Shown here: piece by piece, positions 46,250-55,772 of the stretch
Position numbering within the stretch: position 1 is the stretch's first letter
Layout: each line of letters begins with the position of its first letter
NCBI RefSeq assembly: GCF_016650815.1
Contig: NZ_JAEKEZ010000014.1
Span: forward strand, 310,001-374,000
DNA length: 64,000 nt
Reading direction: 5' to 3'
Source: Pseudomonas sp. TH31
GTDB lineage: Bacteria > Pseudomonadota > Gammaproteobacteria > Pseudomonadales > Pseudomonadaceae
Notes under the pieces: model-generated
What the model was told of the DNA's origin: nothing
Databases searched by the model: none
Seen by the model: the letters and a program-made list of their open reading frames with translations, nothing else
Position numbers and translations under genes: made by a program

Positions 46250-46274
46250 ATTCTTAAAAAGACTATTTAAGAAT
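46250..46274 (-). promoter_or_regulatory. Palindrome upstream of oscA, candidate sulfur-regulator site
   Basis: ATTCTTAAA and TTTAAGAAT form a perfect 9-bp dyad with a 7-base spacer, 83 bases upstream of the oscA start. AT-rich dyads of this kind would suit a CysB-type LysR regulator, known to activate these genes in Pseudomonas; assignment is inference. Confidence 0.5.
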
Positions 46275-46337
46275 GTTTATATAACCAGAAGGTATTATTT
46301 GCTGGGACAAGGGCTTGCGGCGCGGTTGGCCGTCTCA

Positions 46338-46450
46338 AGATCAAAAGATCGTCCGAACGCGGCCCGAGCCTTCGGCAGCTCCTACAGGGGTTGATGTACA
46401 ACCGGATATTCACCGCCCCTGTAGGAGCTGCCGAAGGCTGCGATCTTTTC
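46338..46450. repeat. Composite repeat: GATCGTCCGAA arm joined to GTAGGAGCTGCCG arm
   Basis: The left unit begins as AAAAGATCGTCCGAACGCGG (the 40494 variant) and ends as CCTTCGGCAGCTCCTAC; the right unit is canonical. It shows the two variants recombine or share an ancestor. Confidence 0.78.
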
Positions 46451-46463
46451 AGCATTCAACCAA

Positions 46464-48386
46464 TCACCGGAGCCGAGCCCAATCCAGTTGCTCAGCCGGC
46501 ACCGGCCTGCCAAACCAGTAACCCTGCCCCAGATCACAAGCGTGTTCGAGCAGGAATGCCGCTTGCTCCACTTGCTCGATCCCTTCGGCATGCACCTGCA
46601 TCCCCATGCTGTTGGCCAGCGCGATGATCACCCGCACAATCGCACCGTCATCCTCGTCCCACGGCAACCCGGCGACAAAACCCTGATCGATCTTGAGCTT
46701 CTGCACCGGCAAACGCTTGAGCCGCAGCAGCGACGAATACCCGGTGCCAAAATCGTCGATGGCCAGCCGAACACCCAGCTCACGCAAGCGGTGCATTTGC
46801 TCCAGCGCCACTTCCGGATCGTCCATCACCGCACTTTCGGTGACTTCCAGTTCCAGATACGCCGGATCCAGCCCGGTTTCGTGCAGCACCTGCGCCACCT
46901 GTTGATACAACTCGCGGCGGGCAAACAACCGTGAAGACACATTCACCGCGACAAACGACAGCACCACACCTGCCTGCTGCCATTGGCACATCTGCTGACA
47001 GGCTTGGCGCATGACCCAGGCATCAATCTCGGAAATCAGCCCGGTACGTTCGGCGACCGGGATGAACTCGGCCGGCGATATCAACCCACGCTGCGGATGC
47101 TCCCAGCGCACCAGTGCCTCGACGCCGATCAGGTGACTGGTTTTGAGGTCATGGACCGGCTGGTAGTAAACCCGCAGCTCCTTCAGTTCCAGCGCGCGGC
47201 GCAGTTCGAAGGCGATCTCGACCCGCTGCTGGGCATGGGCGGTCAACTCTTCGGTGTAGAGCGCGTAACCATCACGGCCGGCGCTCTTGGCCTTGAACAG
47301 CGCCGAGTCGGCATTGCGCAGCAGTTGCTCGGCACTCAAGGCATCGCCGGGGAACAGGCTGATGCCGATGCTGGTGTTGATGAACAACTGATGCCCATCG
47401 ATCTCGAACGGCTGCTTGATGCCATCGATGATCCGTTGCGCCAGCGCCGCCGCTTGTACCAGTTGCGGACAGTTTTCGGCGAGTACCGCGAACTCGTCAC
47501 CGCCCAGCCGCGCCAGAGTGATGCCCGGTACGAACAGGCCTTTGAAACGCACGGCCACGGCCTTGAGCAGTTGGTCGCCGATGTTGTGCCCGAGGCTGTC
47601 GTTGATCATCTTGAAATGATCCAGGTCGATCATCAGCAACGCGCAACCACGCTTGTGCAGTTGCGCCGAGGTCAGCGCCTGTTCGACGCGATCGGTGAAC
47701 AGCAAACGGTTGGGCAAGTCGGTCAACGGGTCGTGGTGGGCCAGGTGGGTCAGTTCGTGCTCTGAGTTCTTGATCGCGCTGATGTCGGAAAATACCGCCA
47801 CGTAATGACTGAGCCGGCCCAGATCGTCATGAATGATACGGATGGTCTGCCATTGCGGGTAGATTTCGCCACTCTTGCGCCGGTTCCAGATCTCCCCGCT
47901 CCACTCGCCGCCGCTACCGAGCATGGCGAACATCGCCTGATAGAAGGCCGGCGGGTGGTGACCGGACTTGAACAGACTCGGCCGTTGGCCCATGACTTCC
48001 TCACGCCGATAACCGGTGATCTGCATGAATGCGCGATTCACATGCACGATCAGGCCGTTGCTGTCGGTCACCAGCACCCCTTCGCGGGTGCAATCGAACA
48101 CGGCGGCGGCCTGGCGCAGACGTTCCCGGTCTTCATTGCGCTCACGCAATTTGGCACCGATCCCCAGGCAGCGGAACAATTTGGCCCGGGCGAGGAAGAT
48201 TAATCCGGCGCTGAGCAGCACCCAGGCGTAACCGTTGATCAGTTGCCATCGCAACAATTCGGTGGAGCTATCGAAGAAACTGTTCAATAAATAACCACTG
48301 AACTGGAGCCAGACGACTGAAAGCACCAGGTAGAGCAGCGCTGCACGCAAGGCATCGCGATATGTTGCAGTCATTCGGCCATCCAT
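46464..48386 (-). CDS. Membrane-anchored PAS-GGDEF-EAL c-di-GMP protein
   Basis: 640 residues. Two membrane helices in the first 70 residues, a PAS domain at about 90-205 (VFDCTREGVLVTDSNGLIVHVNRAFMQITGYRREEVMG), a GGDEF domain with intact RLGGDEFA and an EAL domain with intact GVEALVRWEHP, plus DDFGTGYSSL and EGIE. Both catalytic motifs look complete, so it could make or break c-di-GMP; in PAS-GGDEF-EAL proteins the EAL side often dominates. Syntenic with the protein between the sulfate genes and desA in P. aeruginosa. AGGGA precedes the start. Confidence 0.93.
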   Translation of the reverse strand: MDGRMTATYRDALRAALLYLVLSVVWLQFSGYLLNSFFDSSTELLRWQLINGYAWVLLSAGLIFLARAKLFRCLGIGAKLRERNEDRERLRQAAAVFDCTREGVLVTDSNGLIVHVNRAFMQITGYRREEVMGQRPSLFKSGHHPPAFYQAMFAMLGSGGEWSGEIWNRRKSGEIYPQWQTIRIIHDDLGRLSHYVAVFSDISAIKNSEHELTHLAHHDPLTDLPNRLLFTDRVEQALTSAQLHKRGCALLMIDLDHFKMINDSLGHNIGDQLLKAVAVRFKGLFVPGITLARLGGDEFAVLAENCPQLVQAAALAQRIIDGIKQPFEIDGHQLFINTSIGISLFPGDALSAEQLLRNADSALFKAKSAGRDGYALYTEELTAHAQQRVEIAFELRRALELKELRVYYQPVHDLKTSHLIGVEALVRWEHPQRGLISPAEFIPVAERTGLISEIDAWVMRQACQQMCQWQQAGVVLSFVAVNVSSRLFARRELYQQVAQVLHETGLDPAYLELEVTESAVMDDPEVALEQMHRLRELGVRLAIDDFGTGYSSLLRLKRLPVQKLKIDQGFVAGLPWDEDDGAIVRVIIALANSMGMQVHAEGIEQVEQAAFLLEHACDLGQGYWFGRPVPAEQLDWARLR

Positions 48387-48521
48387 GTCCCTACAAAAGG
48401 GTTGGAATTATAGGTGAAAGAAACATCCGGCCACTCTTATCTGAAAGGGCGACTGGTTTTATCTGTGGGCTTAGTGATAATGCAACGGCTGTTTTTTTAT
48501 TTATCGAGGGCCCTATAGCCT

Positions 48522-49706
48522 ATGTGGTACGAAGGTTTTCTCGGCTTGTCGCCCTGGTCACTGGTGGCAGTCACCCTGCTGATGACCCATGTGACCATTG
48601 TTGGTGTCACGGTCTATCTGCATCGCTATTCAGCCCATCGCTCCCTGGAGCTCAATGCCGGCCTGAAACATTTCTTCCGTTTCTGGCTGTGGCTGACCAC
48701 GGCGCAGAACACCCGTGAGTGGACCGCCATCCACCGCAAGCATCACGCCAAATGCGAAACTGTCGATGACCCGCACAGCCCGGTCATCAAGGGCCTTTCT
48801 ACTGTTTTGCGCAAGGGCGCCGAGTTGTACCGCGCCGAAGCGCAAAACCCGGAGACCCTGCGTATCTACGGCAAGAACTGTCCCGAAGACTGGATCGAAC
48901 GTAACCTCTACAGCCGTTTCCCGTTGTTGGGCGTGGCGATCATGGGCGTCATCGACCTGCTGCTGTTCGGCACCATCGGCATCACCATCTGGGCCATCCA
49001 GATGATGTGGATCCCGGTCTGGGCCGCCGGCGTGGTCAATGGCCTGGGCCATGCCATCGGCTACCGCAACTTCGAATGCCGTGACGCGGCAACCAATCTG
49101 GTACCTTGGGGCATCCTGATCGGCGGCGAAGAACTGCATAACAACCATCACACCTACCCTAACTCGGCAAAATTGTCGGTGAAAAAGTGGGAGTTCGACC
49201 TCGGTTGGGCCTGGATCCAGGTCTTCAGTTTCTTCCGTCTGGCCAAGGTTCAGCGCGTTGCGCCGATCGCCCACCGGGTCGAAGGCAAGGGCAATCTGGA
49301 CATGGACACCGCCATGGCCATCCTCAACAACCGCTTCCAGATCATGGCGCAGTACCGCAAGCTGGTGATCGCGCCGCTGGTCAAGCAGGAGTTGGAAAAG
49401 GTCGATCACTCGGTCCGGCACCAGTTCCACCGGGCCAAGCGTTTGCTCTCGCGCGAAACCAGCCTGCTGGATGACAAGCACCATATCCGCATCCAGAACA
49501 TGCTCGAGCACAGCCAGGCGCTGAAGGTAATTTACGAGAAACGCCTGGCCTTGCAGCAGATCTGGGTCAAGACCAGCTCAAATGGTCACGATATGCTTGC
49601 CGCTATCAAGGATTGGGTACACGAAGCCGAAGCCAGCGGGATTCAATCCCTGCGCGACTTCGCCGACCAGCTGAAAACCTACTCCCTGCGCCCTGCTGCT
49701 GTCTGA
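48522..49706 (+). CDS. desA: DesA-type acyl-lipid/phospholipid delta-9 desaturase
   Basis: 394-residue diiron membrane desaturase that inserts double bonds into membrane fatty acids aerobically. Histidine boxes HRYSAH (34-39), HRKHH (71-75) and HNNHH (206-210). Paired membrane helices near 10-30 and 135-170, then a long charged C-terminal region. Same neighbours as desA of P. aeruginosa. Divergent from the c-di-GMP gene. Confidence 0.93.
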   Translation: MWYEGFLGLSPWSLVAVTLLMTHVTIVGVTVYLHRYSAHRSLELNAGLKHFFRFWLWLTTAQNTREWTAIHRKHHAKCETVDDPHSPVIKGLSTVLRKGAELYRAEAQNPETLRIYGKNCPEDWIERNLYSRFPLLGVAIMGVIDLLLFGTIGITIWAIQMMWIPVWAAGVVNGLGHAIGYRNFECRDAATNLVPWGILIGGEELHNNHHTYPNSAKLSVKKWEFDLGWAWIQVFSFFRLAKVQRVAPIAHRVEGKGNLDMDTAMAILNNRFQIMAQYRKLVIAPLVKQELEKVDHSVRHQFHRAKRLLSRETSLLDDKHHIRIQNMLEHSQALKVIYEKRLALQQIWVKTSSNGHDMLAAIKDWVHEAEASGIQSLRDFADQLKTYSLRPAAV

Positions 49707-49933
49707 CGCCGTTGATCGGTGCGCCCCGTTCGCGGGCGCACCCGTCGGAACTAAGCTCCAAATCCCCTATCTCAAAGACACTTCGCCATCCAGGCGGGCC
49801 GGGACCTGTTATCAATTCTTTCCCACACCAAGCGTGATGCGCCTGCTGTGGCACAAGAAATAATCGATAAAAGGCTCACGTTGTGGCCGCTTTCGAACCT
49901 CCGAGCGGCGCACGCCCTTTGAGATTTGTGCCG

Positions 49934-50923
49934 ATGGTCACTAAAAACCTACAAGACTCATCCCACCCGCAGTGGCCCGAAGCCGCGCAAACGCTGATGG
50001 CGCTGATGCATGCCCAAGGTGAAGTCGCACGCTTGAGCGAACGCGAACAATTGTTCAGTTCCCTGCTGGTCAGCGTCAACGCGGTGCTTTGGGCATTCAA
50101 CTGGGAAACCCGTCAGGTGATCTACGTCAGCCCTGCCTATGAACGGATTTTCGGACGTTCCGCCGGCTTGTTACTGGCCGACTACAACCAGTGGCGCGAC
50201 AGCATTTACCCCGACGACCTGGACTACGCCGAGCGCAGCCTGGCCGAAGTGCTGGTCAAAGGTGCCGTCGAAGACCGCGAGTACCGCATCATCGCGGCCG
50301 ATGGCCAGGTGCGCTGGCTCAGCGACAAGTGCTTCATCAACCGTCAGGCAGAGCCAGGGCAGCCGGTGATCATCGTCGGCATTGCCGAGGACATCACCGA
50401 AAAGAAGCAAATGGAAGCCGAGCTGCAACGCTTGGCGACCACCGATGTACTCACCCAAAGCAGCAACCGCCGACACTTCTTCGAATGTGCCCATCGCGAG
50501 TTCGAACAGGCACGGCTGCAAGGCGCGCCGCTGGCATTCCTGCTGCTGGACATTGATGACTTCAAGAAGGTCAACGACACCTACGGCCACCCGGCAGGCG
50601 ACACTGTGCTGCAACGTATCGCCGAGAGCGGTCGCGCGACATTGCGCCGGGGTGATCTGTTCGGGCGAATCGGCGGGGAAGAGTTCGCGGCGCTATTCCC
50701 AGGTTGCGCGCCGGACATGGCCATGCAAGTGGCCGAGCGCCTGCAACGGGAGATCCAGCGGTTGAGTTTCAGCCATGATGAGCAGACCTTCGGCATCACC
50801 GTCAGCCAGGGCCTGACCCGCCTTACCTGCGACGACCAAAGCCTCGACAGCCTGTTCGCCCGCGCCGATGCGGCGATGTATGAAGCCAAGCGCCAGGGCA
50901 AGAACCGGATTATCTGCGCCTGA
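49934..50923 (+). CDS. PAS-domain diguanylate cyclase
   Basis: 329 residues from the ATG at 49934; an in-frame GTG at 49883 with AAAGG upstream would add 17 residues and cannot be excluded. PAS (PAS_3 fold) at about 50-165 (NWETRQVIYVSPAYERIFGRS), then GGDEF with active GRIGGEEFAALFPG (the GGEEF form). The inhibitory-site RxxD, five residues before GGEEF, reads RRGD. No membrane segment. Probably makes c-di-GMP in response to a cytoplasmic signal. Confidence 0.88.
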   Translation: MVTKNLQDSSHPQWPEAAQTLMALMHAQGEVARLSEREQLFSSLLVSVNAVLWAFNWETRQVIYVSPAYERIFGRSAGLLLADYNQWRDSIYPDDLDYAERSLAEVLVKGAVEDREYRIIAADGQVRWLSDKCFINRQAEPGQPVIIVGIAEDITEKKQMEAELQRLATTDVLTQSSNRRHFFECAHREFEQARLQGAPLAFLLLDIDDFKKVNDTYGHPAGDTVLQRIAESGRATLRRGDLFGRIGGEEFAALFPGCAPDMAMQVAERLQREIQRLSFSHDEQTFGITVSQGLTRLTCDDQSLDSLFARADAAMYEAKRQGKNRIICA

Positions 50924-50944
50924 CAGGCCCGACACAAAACCCCA

Positions 50945-51033
50945 TGTGGGAGCGGGCTGGCTCGCGAAGGGATCGTGTCAGTAGACTTCAATATTGCCTG
51001 ATACGACGCCTTCGCGAGCAAGCCCGCTCCCAC
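50945..51033. repeat. REP-type inverted pair (GTGGGAG family)
   Basis: Left arm is AGCGGGCTGGCTCGCGAAG, one base off the canonical GCTTGCTCGC; right arm canonical. Convergent gap. Confidence 0.83.
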
Positions 51034-51049
51034 AGGTTTTGCGGTGACC

Positions 51050-52264
51050 TTACTTTTTGCGCAAACGCATCAATTCCGGCAATCCGATCTTAAGCAGCCG
51101 CGCCGTCCGGCTCTTCGACAGTTCCTCAATGCCCTCGTGCTCGGTCAGGCGCGCCAGTTGCGCGGCCATGTTCATCACCAGCGCTTCACGCGAATAAACC
51201 CCGCCACCGAGATGGTAGACCGCTGCAATCAGCTCTCGCAGCTCCAGCGGCAGACGCCAGCGCGTGCGCAGCGCCGAACCGTAGCCCGCGCCGAATTCGG
51301 CCAATGCGTCGCCGACCTCTTCCCATTCATCCAGCTCGCCGCCGGCCTGCTTCCATTCCTGCAAACAGCGCAGCAACGCCAGATCGCCGAGGCGATGCAA
51401 CATCCCCGCGCAATAACAACGCTCCTGGTCCAGGTCCAGCAAACGCGCGAGGGTCCGGCCATATTCGGCCGTGCGTAGCGACAAACCCCAATAACGCTCG
51501 GCATAGTCCGCCAGCAGCGGATCACTGAGCCGCGCGCAGCGCTTGAGGGCCAGGCCCAGAATCAGGTTCATGCTTTGTGCGGTGCCCAACCGATGCAGCG
51601 CCTGGGACAGGGTTTGCACCGCCGCGCCATGATGCTGGGCCGCACTGTTGGCGGCGGCGATCAGCACCGCAGTGATTTGCGGATCATTGCGCACCTCAGC
51701 TTCCAGCAGCGTCAGATCGAGGCCATTGGGGTTAAGGCTGCGTTTGACCGCCAGTTGCACATCGGTCATCAACGGCGCGCCGTCCGTCTGCTCACGTCGA
51801 CGTTCCAGGTACACCGACAAGGTCATGCCCGGCGCCAGCGTCGGTGCCTCGCAGGACACTTCTTCCCCGGCGTTCAGCAGCAGTTCCTGCAGTCGGTGAG
51901 TCAGGTTTTCCATGTCCAGGGGTTTGGTCAGATACGCGGTGGGTGCCAGAGGCAAGGCTTCACGCACACTGGCACTGTCGTTGCGGCTGCTCATCAGAAT
52001 GAACGGCAACGGCGGATTGCGTTTGCGCTGACGCACGCTACGCAAGACGTTCAAGCCATCGACACCGGGCAATTCCCAGTCGACGATCACCAGATCGTAA
52101 GGCACGGTCGCCAGCAGCTCCATCGCCTGCTGGCCGTCGGCACACAGATCCAGCCGTGCGTCGCAGCGCACATTCAACAACACCTGCTTGAGCAGGTCGC
52201 GGGACCAGGGGTCGGCCTCGGCAATCAGCACACGCGGTACAGCGGGTAAAACCACAGCGGTCAT
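51050..52264 (-). CDS. Response regulator with C-terminal HDOD domain
   Basis: 404 residues from the ATG at 52264, with GGAG 8 bases upstream; an upstream in-frame ATG at 52288 has no good site. Receiver at 1-130, with acceptor aspartate in DLVIVDWELPGVDG and lysine in LTKPLDMENL. HDOD domain from about 200 (AVLIAAANSAAQHHGAAVQTLSQALHRLGTAQSMNLILGLAL, then CYCAGMLHRLGDLALL). HDOD proteins lack HD catalytic residues and usually act as regulators; the partner is unknown. Confidence 0.9.
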   Translation of the reverse strand: MTAVVLPAVPRVLIAEADPWSRDLLKQVLLNVRCDARLDLCADGQQAMELLATVPYDLVIVDWELPGVDGLNVLRSVRQRKRNPPLPFILMSSRNDSASVREALPLAPTAYLTKPLDMENLTHRLQELLLNAGEEVSCEAPTLAPGMTLSVYLERRREQTDGAPLMTDVQLAVKRSLNPNGLDLTLLEAEVRNDPQITAVLIAAANSAAQHHGAAVQTLSQALHRLGTAQSMNLILGLALKRCARLSDPLLADYAERYWGLSLRTAEYGRTLARLLDLDQERCYCAGMLHRLGDLALLRCLQEWKQAGGELDEWEEVGDALAEFGAGYGSALRTRWRLPLELRELIAAVYHLGGGVYSREALVMNMAAQLARLTEHEGIEELSKSRTARLLKIGLPELMRLRKK

Positions 52265-52352
52265 TCGCACACTCCAACGGCAATGCATGAACCTTAGTCA
52301 ATGCTGGCCATTCGATACAACGCATTTATCCCTGATGTGTTTCAAGACCATC

Positions 52353-52378
52353 AAAAAACCCGCCGAAGCGGGTTTTTT
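52353..52378. terminator. Bidirectional rho-independent terminator after gabT
   Basis: AAAAAACCCGC-CGAA-GCGGGTTTTTT: stem with a CGAA tetraloop and runs of A and T on both sides, 16 bases from the gabT stop. Confidence 0.93.
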
Positions 52379-52394
52379 GTCGATCGGGTCACAC

Positions 52395-53672
52395 TTAGAG
52401 TTCGGAGAAACACTCTTCGATGATCGCCAGACCTTTGTCCAGTTGCTCGTCCGGCGAAGTCAGCGGTACCAGGACGCGCAGAACGTTACCGTAGGTGCCA
52501 CAGGACAGCAGGATCAGACCCTTGTCACGCGCCTTGGCCACAACCGCTGCCACTGCAGGTGCGTTCGGCTTGTGGCTATCGCCGTCGACGAACAGTTCGA
52601 CCGCGATCATTGCGCCCAGGGCACGGACTTCGCCGATCACCGGGTACTTGGCCTGGATGGCCTTGAGGCCAGTCACCAGACGCTCGCCGACAGCCTTGCA
52701 GCGATCCAGCAGGTGTTCTTCTTCGAACACTTCCATCACGGCCAGGGCCGCGGCGCAGGCGATCGGGCTACCCGCATAAGTGCCGCCCAGGCCGCCTGGA
52801 GCAATCGCGTCCATGTATTCGGCCTTGCCGCACACACCGGCCAACGGGAAGCCGCCAGCGATGGATTTGGCGAAGGTGGTCAGATCGGCAGCAACGCCCA
52901 TCTGTTCCATGGCGAAGAACGTGCCGGTACGGCCGGCGCCAGTCTGCACTTCGTCAGCGATCAACAGAATGCCGTGCTGGTCGCACAATTCACGCAGACG
53001 CTTCATGAACGCTTTAGGCGCGACGTAGAAACCGCCTTCGCCCTGAACCGGCTCGATGATGATGGCAGCGATGTCACGCGGCTCGGCGTCGTTCTTGAAG
53101 ATGCGTTCGATGCTGGCGATCGAATCATCGACGCTCACACCGTGCAGTTCATTCGGGTACAGCGCGCGGAAGATGCCGCCTGGCATCAGGCCCATGCCGG
53201 CCGAGTAAGGCACGACTTTACCGGTCAGGCCCAGGGTCATCATGGTGCGACCGTGGTAAGCGCCGGTGAACGCAATCACGCCGGCACGGCCAGTGGCGGC
53301 ACGGGCGATTTTCACAGCGTTCTCTACCGCTTCGGAACCGGTGGTCACCAGCAGGGTTTTCTTGGCGAAATCACCAGGCACCTTGGCGTTGATTTTTTCG
53401 CACAGTTCTACGTACGGTTCGTAAGCCAGCACCTGGAAGCAGGTGTGAGTCAGCTTGTTCAACTGCGCGGTCACGGCGGCGATGATTTTCGGGTGCAGGT
53501 GACCGGTGTTCAGCACGGCGATACCGCCGGCGAAGTCGATGAACTCGCGACCTTCAACGTCGGTCACGGTGGCGTTCTTCGCCGACTCGGCGAAAATCGG
53601 GTGAATCTGGCCAACACCGCGTGGTACAGCGGCTTCACGGCGTTTCATCAGGGATGCGTTAGTCTTGCTCAT
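52395..53672 (-). CDS. gabT: GabT, 4-aminobutyrate aminotransferase
   Basis: 425-residue class III PLP transaminase converting GABA and 2-oxoglutarate to succinate semialdehyde and glutamate. The start at 53672 (MSKTNASLMKRRE) has GAGGA upstream. The PLP lysine is in TFAKSIAGGFP, the cofactor aspartate in LIADEVQTGAGRTG. The gabD gene lies 183 bases upstream, so the two likely share a transcript, ending at the terminator. Confidence 0.96.
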   Translation of the reverse strand: MSKTNASLMKRREAAVPRGVGQIHPIFAESAKNATVTDVEGREFIDFAGGIAVLNTGHLHPKIIAAVTAQLNKLTHTCFQVLAYEPYVELCEKINAKVPGDFAKKTLLVTTGSEAVENAVKIARAATGRAGVIAFTGAYHGRTMMTLGLTGKVVPYSAGMGLMPGGIFRALYPNELHGVSVDDSIASIERIFKNDAEPRDIAAIIIEPVQGEGGFYVAPKAFMKRLRELCDQHGILLIADEVQTGAGRTGTFFAMEQMGVAADLTTFAKSIAGGFPLAGVCGKAEYMDAIAPGGLGGTYAGSPIACAAALAVMEVFEEEHLLDRCKAVGERLVTGLKAIQAKYPVIGEVRALGAMIAVELFVDGDSHKPNAPAVAAVVAKARDKGLILLSCGTYGNVLRVLVPLTSPDEQLDKGLAIIEECFSEL

Positions 53673-53855
53673 AAAGTCCTCATTCACCGCTCATCGGGCG
53701 GCGTGGTTCAAGGAAAATGCGGCGGGGAGGCAACTACGGCAGCATGCGATGATCGACTGCCACAGCTTTCCCGGCCACAGAGAAAATTCCGTTTGAAGCA
53801 CGCAAAGGGACAGCGCTCTCGTGCCCTTTGCGTTTGAAGCAATGCCTGGCCGAGC

Positions 53856-55298
53856 TTAGATGCCCAGGCAGAGGTATTTGATTTCCAGGTAATCTTCGAT
53901 GCCGTACTTGGAGCCTTCGCGGCCCAGGCCCGACGCCTTGATGCCGCCGAACGGCGCGACTTCGTTGGAGATCAACCCGGTGTTGACGCCGACCATGCCG
54001 TATTCCAGGGCTTCAGCCACACGGAACACACGGCCCAGGTCACGGGCATAGAAGTACGAAGCCAGACCGAACTCGGTGTCGTTGGACATCGCGATCACTT
54101 CGGCTTCATCTTTGAAGCGGAACAGCGGCGCGAGTGGGCCGAAGGTTTCTTCCTTGGCCACGGCAGCGTTCTTCGGCACGTTGACCAGAATGGTCGGTTC
54201 GAAGAAGTTGCCTTCCATCACCTTGCCACCGGCCAGAACGGTTGCGCCTTTGCTGATCGCGTCAGCAATGTGCTCTTGAACCTTGGCCACGGCTTTTTCG
54301 TCGATCAGCGGGCCCGTGGTAGTGCCTTCTTCCAGACCGTTACCGATCTTGAGCTTGGCCACGGCCACTTTCAGCTTCTCGGCGAACGCGTCGTAGACCG
54401 AATCCTGAATGTACAGACGGTTGGCGCAGACACAGGTCTGGCCGTTGTTGCGGTACTTGGAAATGATCGCGCCTTCGACGGCCTTATCCAGGTCCGCGTC
54501 GTCGAACACGATGAACGGCGCGTTGCCACCCAATTCCAGGGACACTTTCTTGATGTCCTTGGCGCATTCCGCCATCAACTGACGACCGATTTCAGTCGAG
54601 CCAGTGAAGGACAACTTACGCACGATCGGGTTGCTGGTCAGCTCGCTGCCGATGTCGCCGGCGCTGCCGGAAACAACACTGAACACACCGGCAGGGATGC
54701 CGGCACGCTGGGCCAGTTCAGCCAGGGCGAATGCGGAAAACGGAGTTTGCGAAGCAGGCTTGAGCACCATCGTGCAACCGGCGGCCAGGGCCGGACCGGC
54801 TTTACGGGTGATCATCGCGGCCGGGAAGTTCCACGGGGTGATTGCAGCGGTCACGCCGATTGGCTGCTTGATCACGATCAGGCGCTTGTCTGGCTGGTGG
54901 CCCGGAATCACGTCACCGTAGATGCGCTTGGCTTCTTCGGCGAACCACTCGATAAAGGAAGCGGCGTAAACGATTTCGCCCTTGGCTTCGGCCAATGGCT
55001 TGCCTTGTTCGAGGGTCATCAGGCGAGCCAGGTCGTCCTGGTTTTCGATGATCAGTTCGAACCAGCGACGCAGCTTGTTCGCACGGTCCTTGGCGGTCAG
55101 GGCACGCCAGGCCGGCAGCGCTTTGTCAGCGGCTTCGATTGCACGGCGGGTTTCGGCCGCGCCCATTTTCGGCACAGTACCCAGAATTTCGCCCGTTGCC
55201 GGGTTGTTGACCTTGATCGTCTGACCATTGTCCGCATCGACCCAAGCGCCATCGATAAAGGCTTGCTGGCGGAACAACTGGGTGTCTTTAAGCTGCAT
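53856..55298 (-). CDS. gabD: GabD, succinate-semialdehyde dehydrogenase (NADP+)
   Basis: 480-residue aldehyde dehydrogenase. The start at 55298 has AAGGA upstream. The catalytic glutamate is in VSLELGGNAPF and the catalytic cysteine in NNGQTCVCANRLY. It completes the GABA shunt with GabT. Confidence 0.96.
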   Translation of the reverse strand: MQLKDTQLFRQQAFIDGAWVDADNGQTIKVNNPATGEILGTVPKMGAAETRRAIEAADKALPAWRALTAKDRANKLRRWFELIIENQDDLARLMTLEQGKPLAEAKGEIVYAASFIEWFAEEAKRIYGDVIPGHQPDKRLIVIKQPIGVTAAITPWNFPAAMITRKAGPALAAGCTMVLKPASQTPFSAFALAELAQRAGIPAGVFSVVSGSAGDIGSELTSNPIVRKLSFTGSTEIGRQLMAECAKDIKKVSLELGGNAPFIVFDDADLDKAVEGAIISKYRNNGQTCVCANRLYIQDSVYDAFAEKLKVAVAKLKIGNGLEEGTTTGPLIDEKAVAKVQEHIADAISKGATVLAGGKVMEGNFFEPTILVNVPKNAAVAKEETFGPLAPLFRFKDEAEVIAMSNDTEFGLASYFYARDLGRVFRVAEALEYGMVGVNTGLISNEVAPFGGIKASGLGREGSKYGIEDYLEIKYLCLGI

Positions 55299-55646
55299 GT
55301 CGGCTTTCCTTAACAGCACCGCGGCCAGCGCGGAGCGAATTATGATTGTAGAAAGGCGCCCTATAGGCTGCCGTCAGGGAAATCATTCACCGGGCTGAAG
55401 CACATAAATAGCGCACTGATTGAAACTCGTGCGGTTCAGCACCCAGACAAGAGCGTTTGAAATCTCAAACGAATCCTAGGATCAAAGGGGGTAAAGGACA
55501 ATAGGCTGTTCGAAAAAAAGAACGAAAACGCCGCATTTGCCTATTTTTTCTGATCAACGTAGCAAACGGCTGTTACAGGTTAAAAAACACAGACGATTCA
55601 GCAGCATGGACGCCCGCAACGCATATGAGTATCATGGCGCCCGCTT
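55299..55646. other. Intergenic region upstream of gabD with a palindrome
   Basis: 348 bases without a gene. A perfect dyad CGTTTGA-AATC-TCAAACG lies at 55454-55471, about 155 bases upstream of gabD, and may be an operator for the gab operon. The right part before the tRNA likely holds the tRNA promoter. Confidence 0.5.
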
Positions 55647-55723
55647 GCACCAGTAGCTCAGCTGGATAGAGTACTGCCCTCCGAAGGCAGTGGTCGTGGG
55701 TTCGAATCCCGCCTGGTGCACCA
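55647..55723 (+). tRNA. tRNA-Arg (anticodon CCG)
   Basis: 77 bases with encoded CCA. Acceptor GCACCAG pairs with CTGGTGC; D arm contains AGCTCAGCTGGATAGAG; anticodon stem CTGCC/GGCAG holds loop CTCCGAA, anticodon CCG, reading CGG; T arm GGGTTCGAATCCC. The sequence to its right holds an IS element and small accessory genes, so this tRNA could be an integration hot spot. Confidence 0.97.
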
Positions 55724-55738
55724 TATAGTAGAAACGAG

Positions 55739-55772
55739 AAAGCCTCAGGCCGTTAGGGACTGGGGCTTTTTT
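55739..55772 (+). terminator. Terminator of the tRNA-Arg gene
   Basis: AAAGCC/GGCTTT-type stem (AAAGCCTCAG with CTGGGGCTTT) followed by T6, 15 bases after the CCA end. Confidence 0.82.

Noticed and set aside
55713..55723. tRNA 3' end as an attachment site with a repeat elsewhere in the window
   Set aside because: I found no second copy of the CCTGGTGCACCA end up to 64000.
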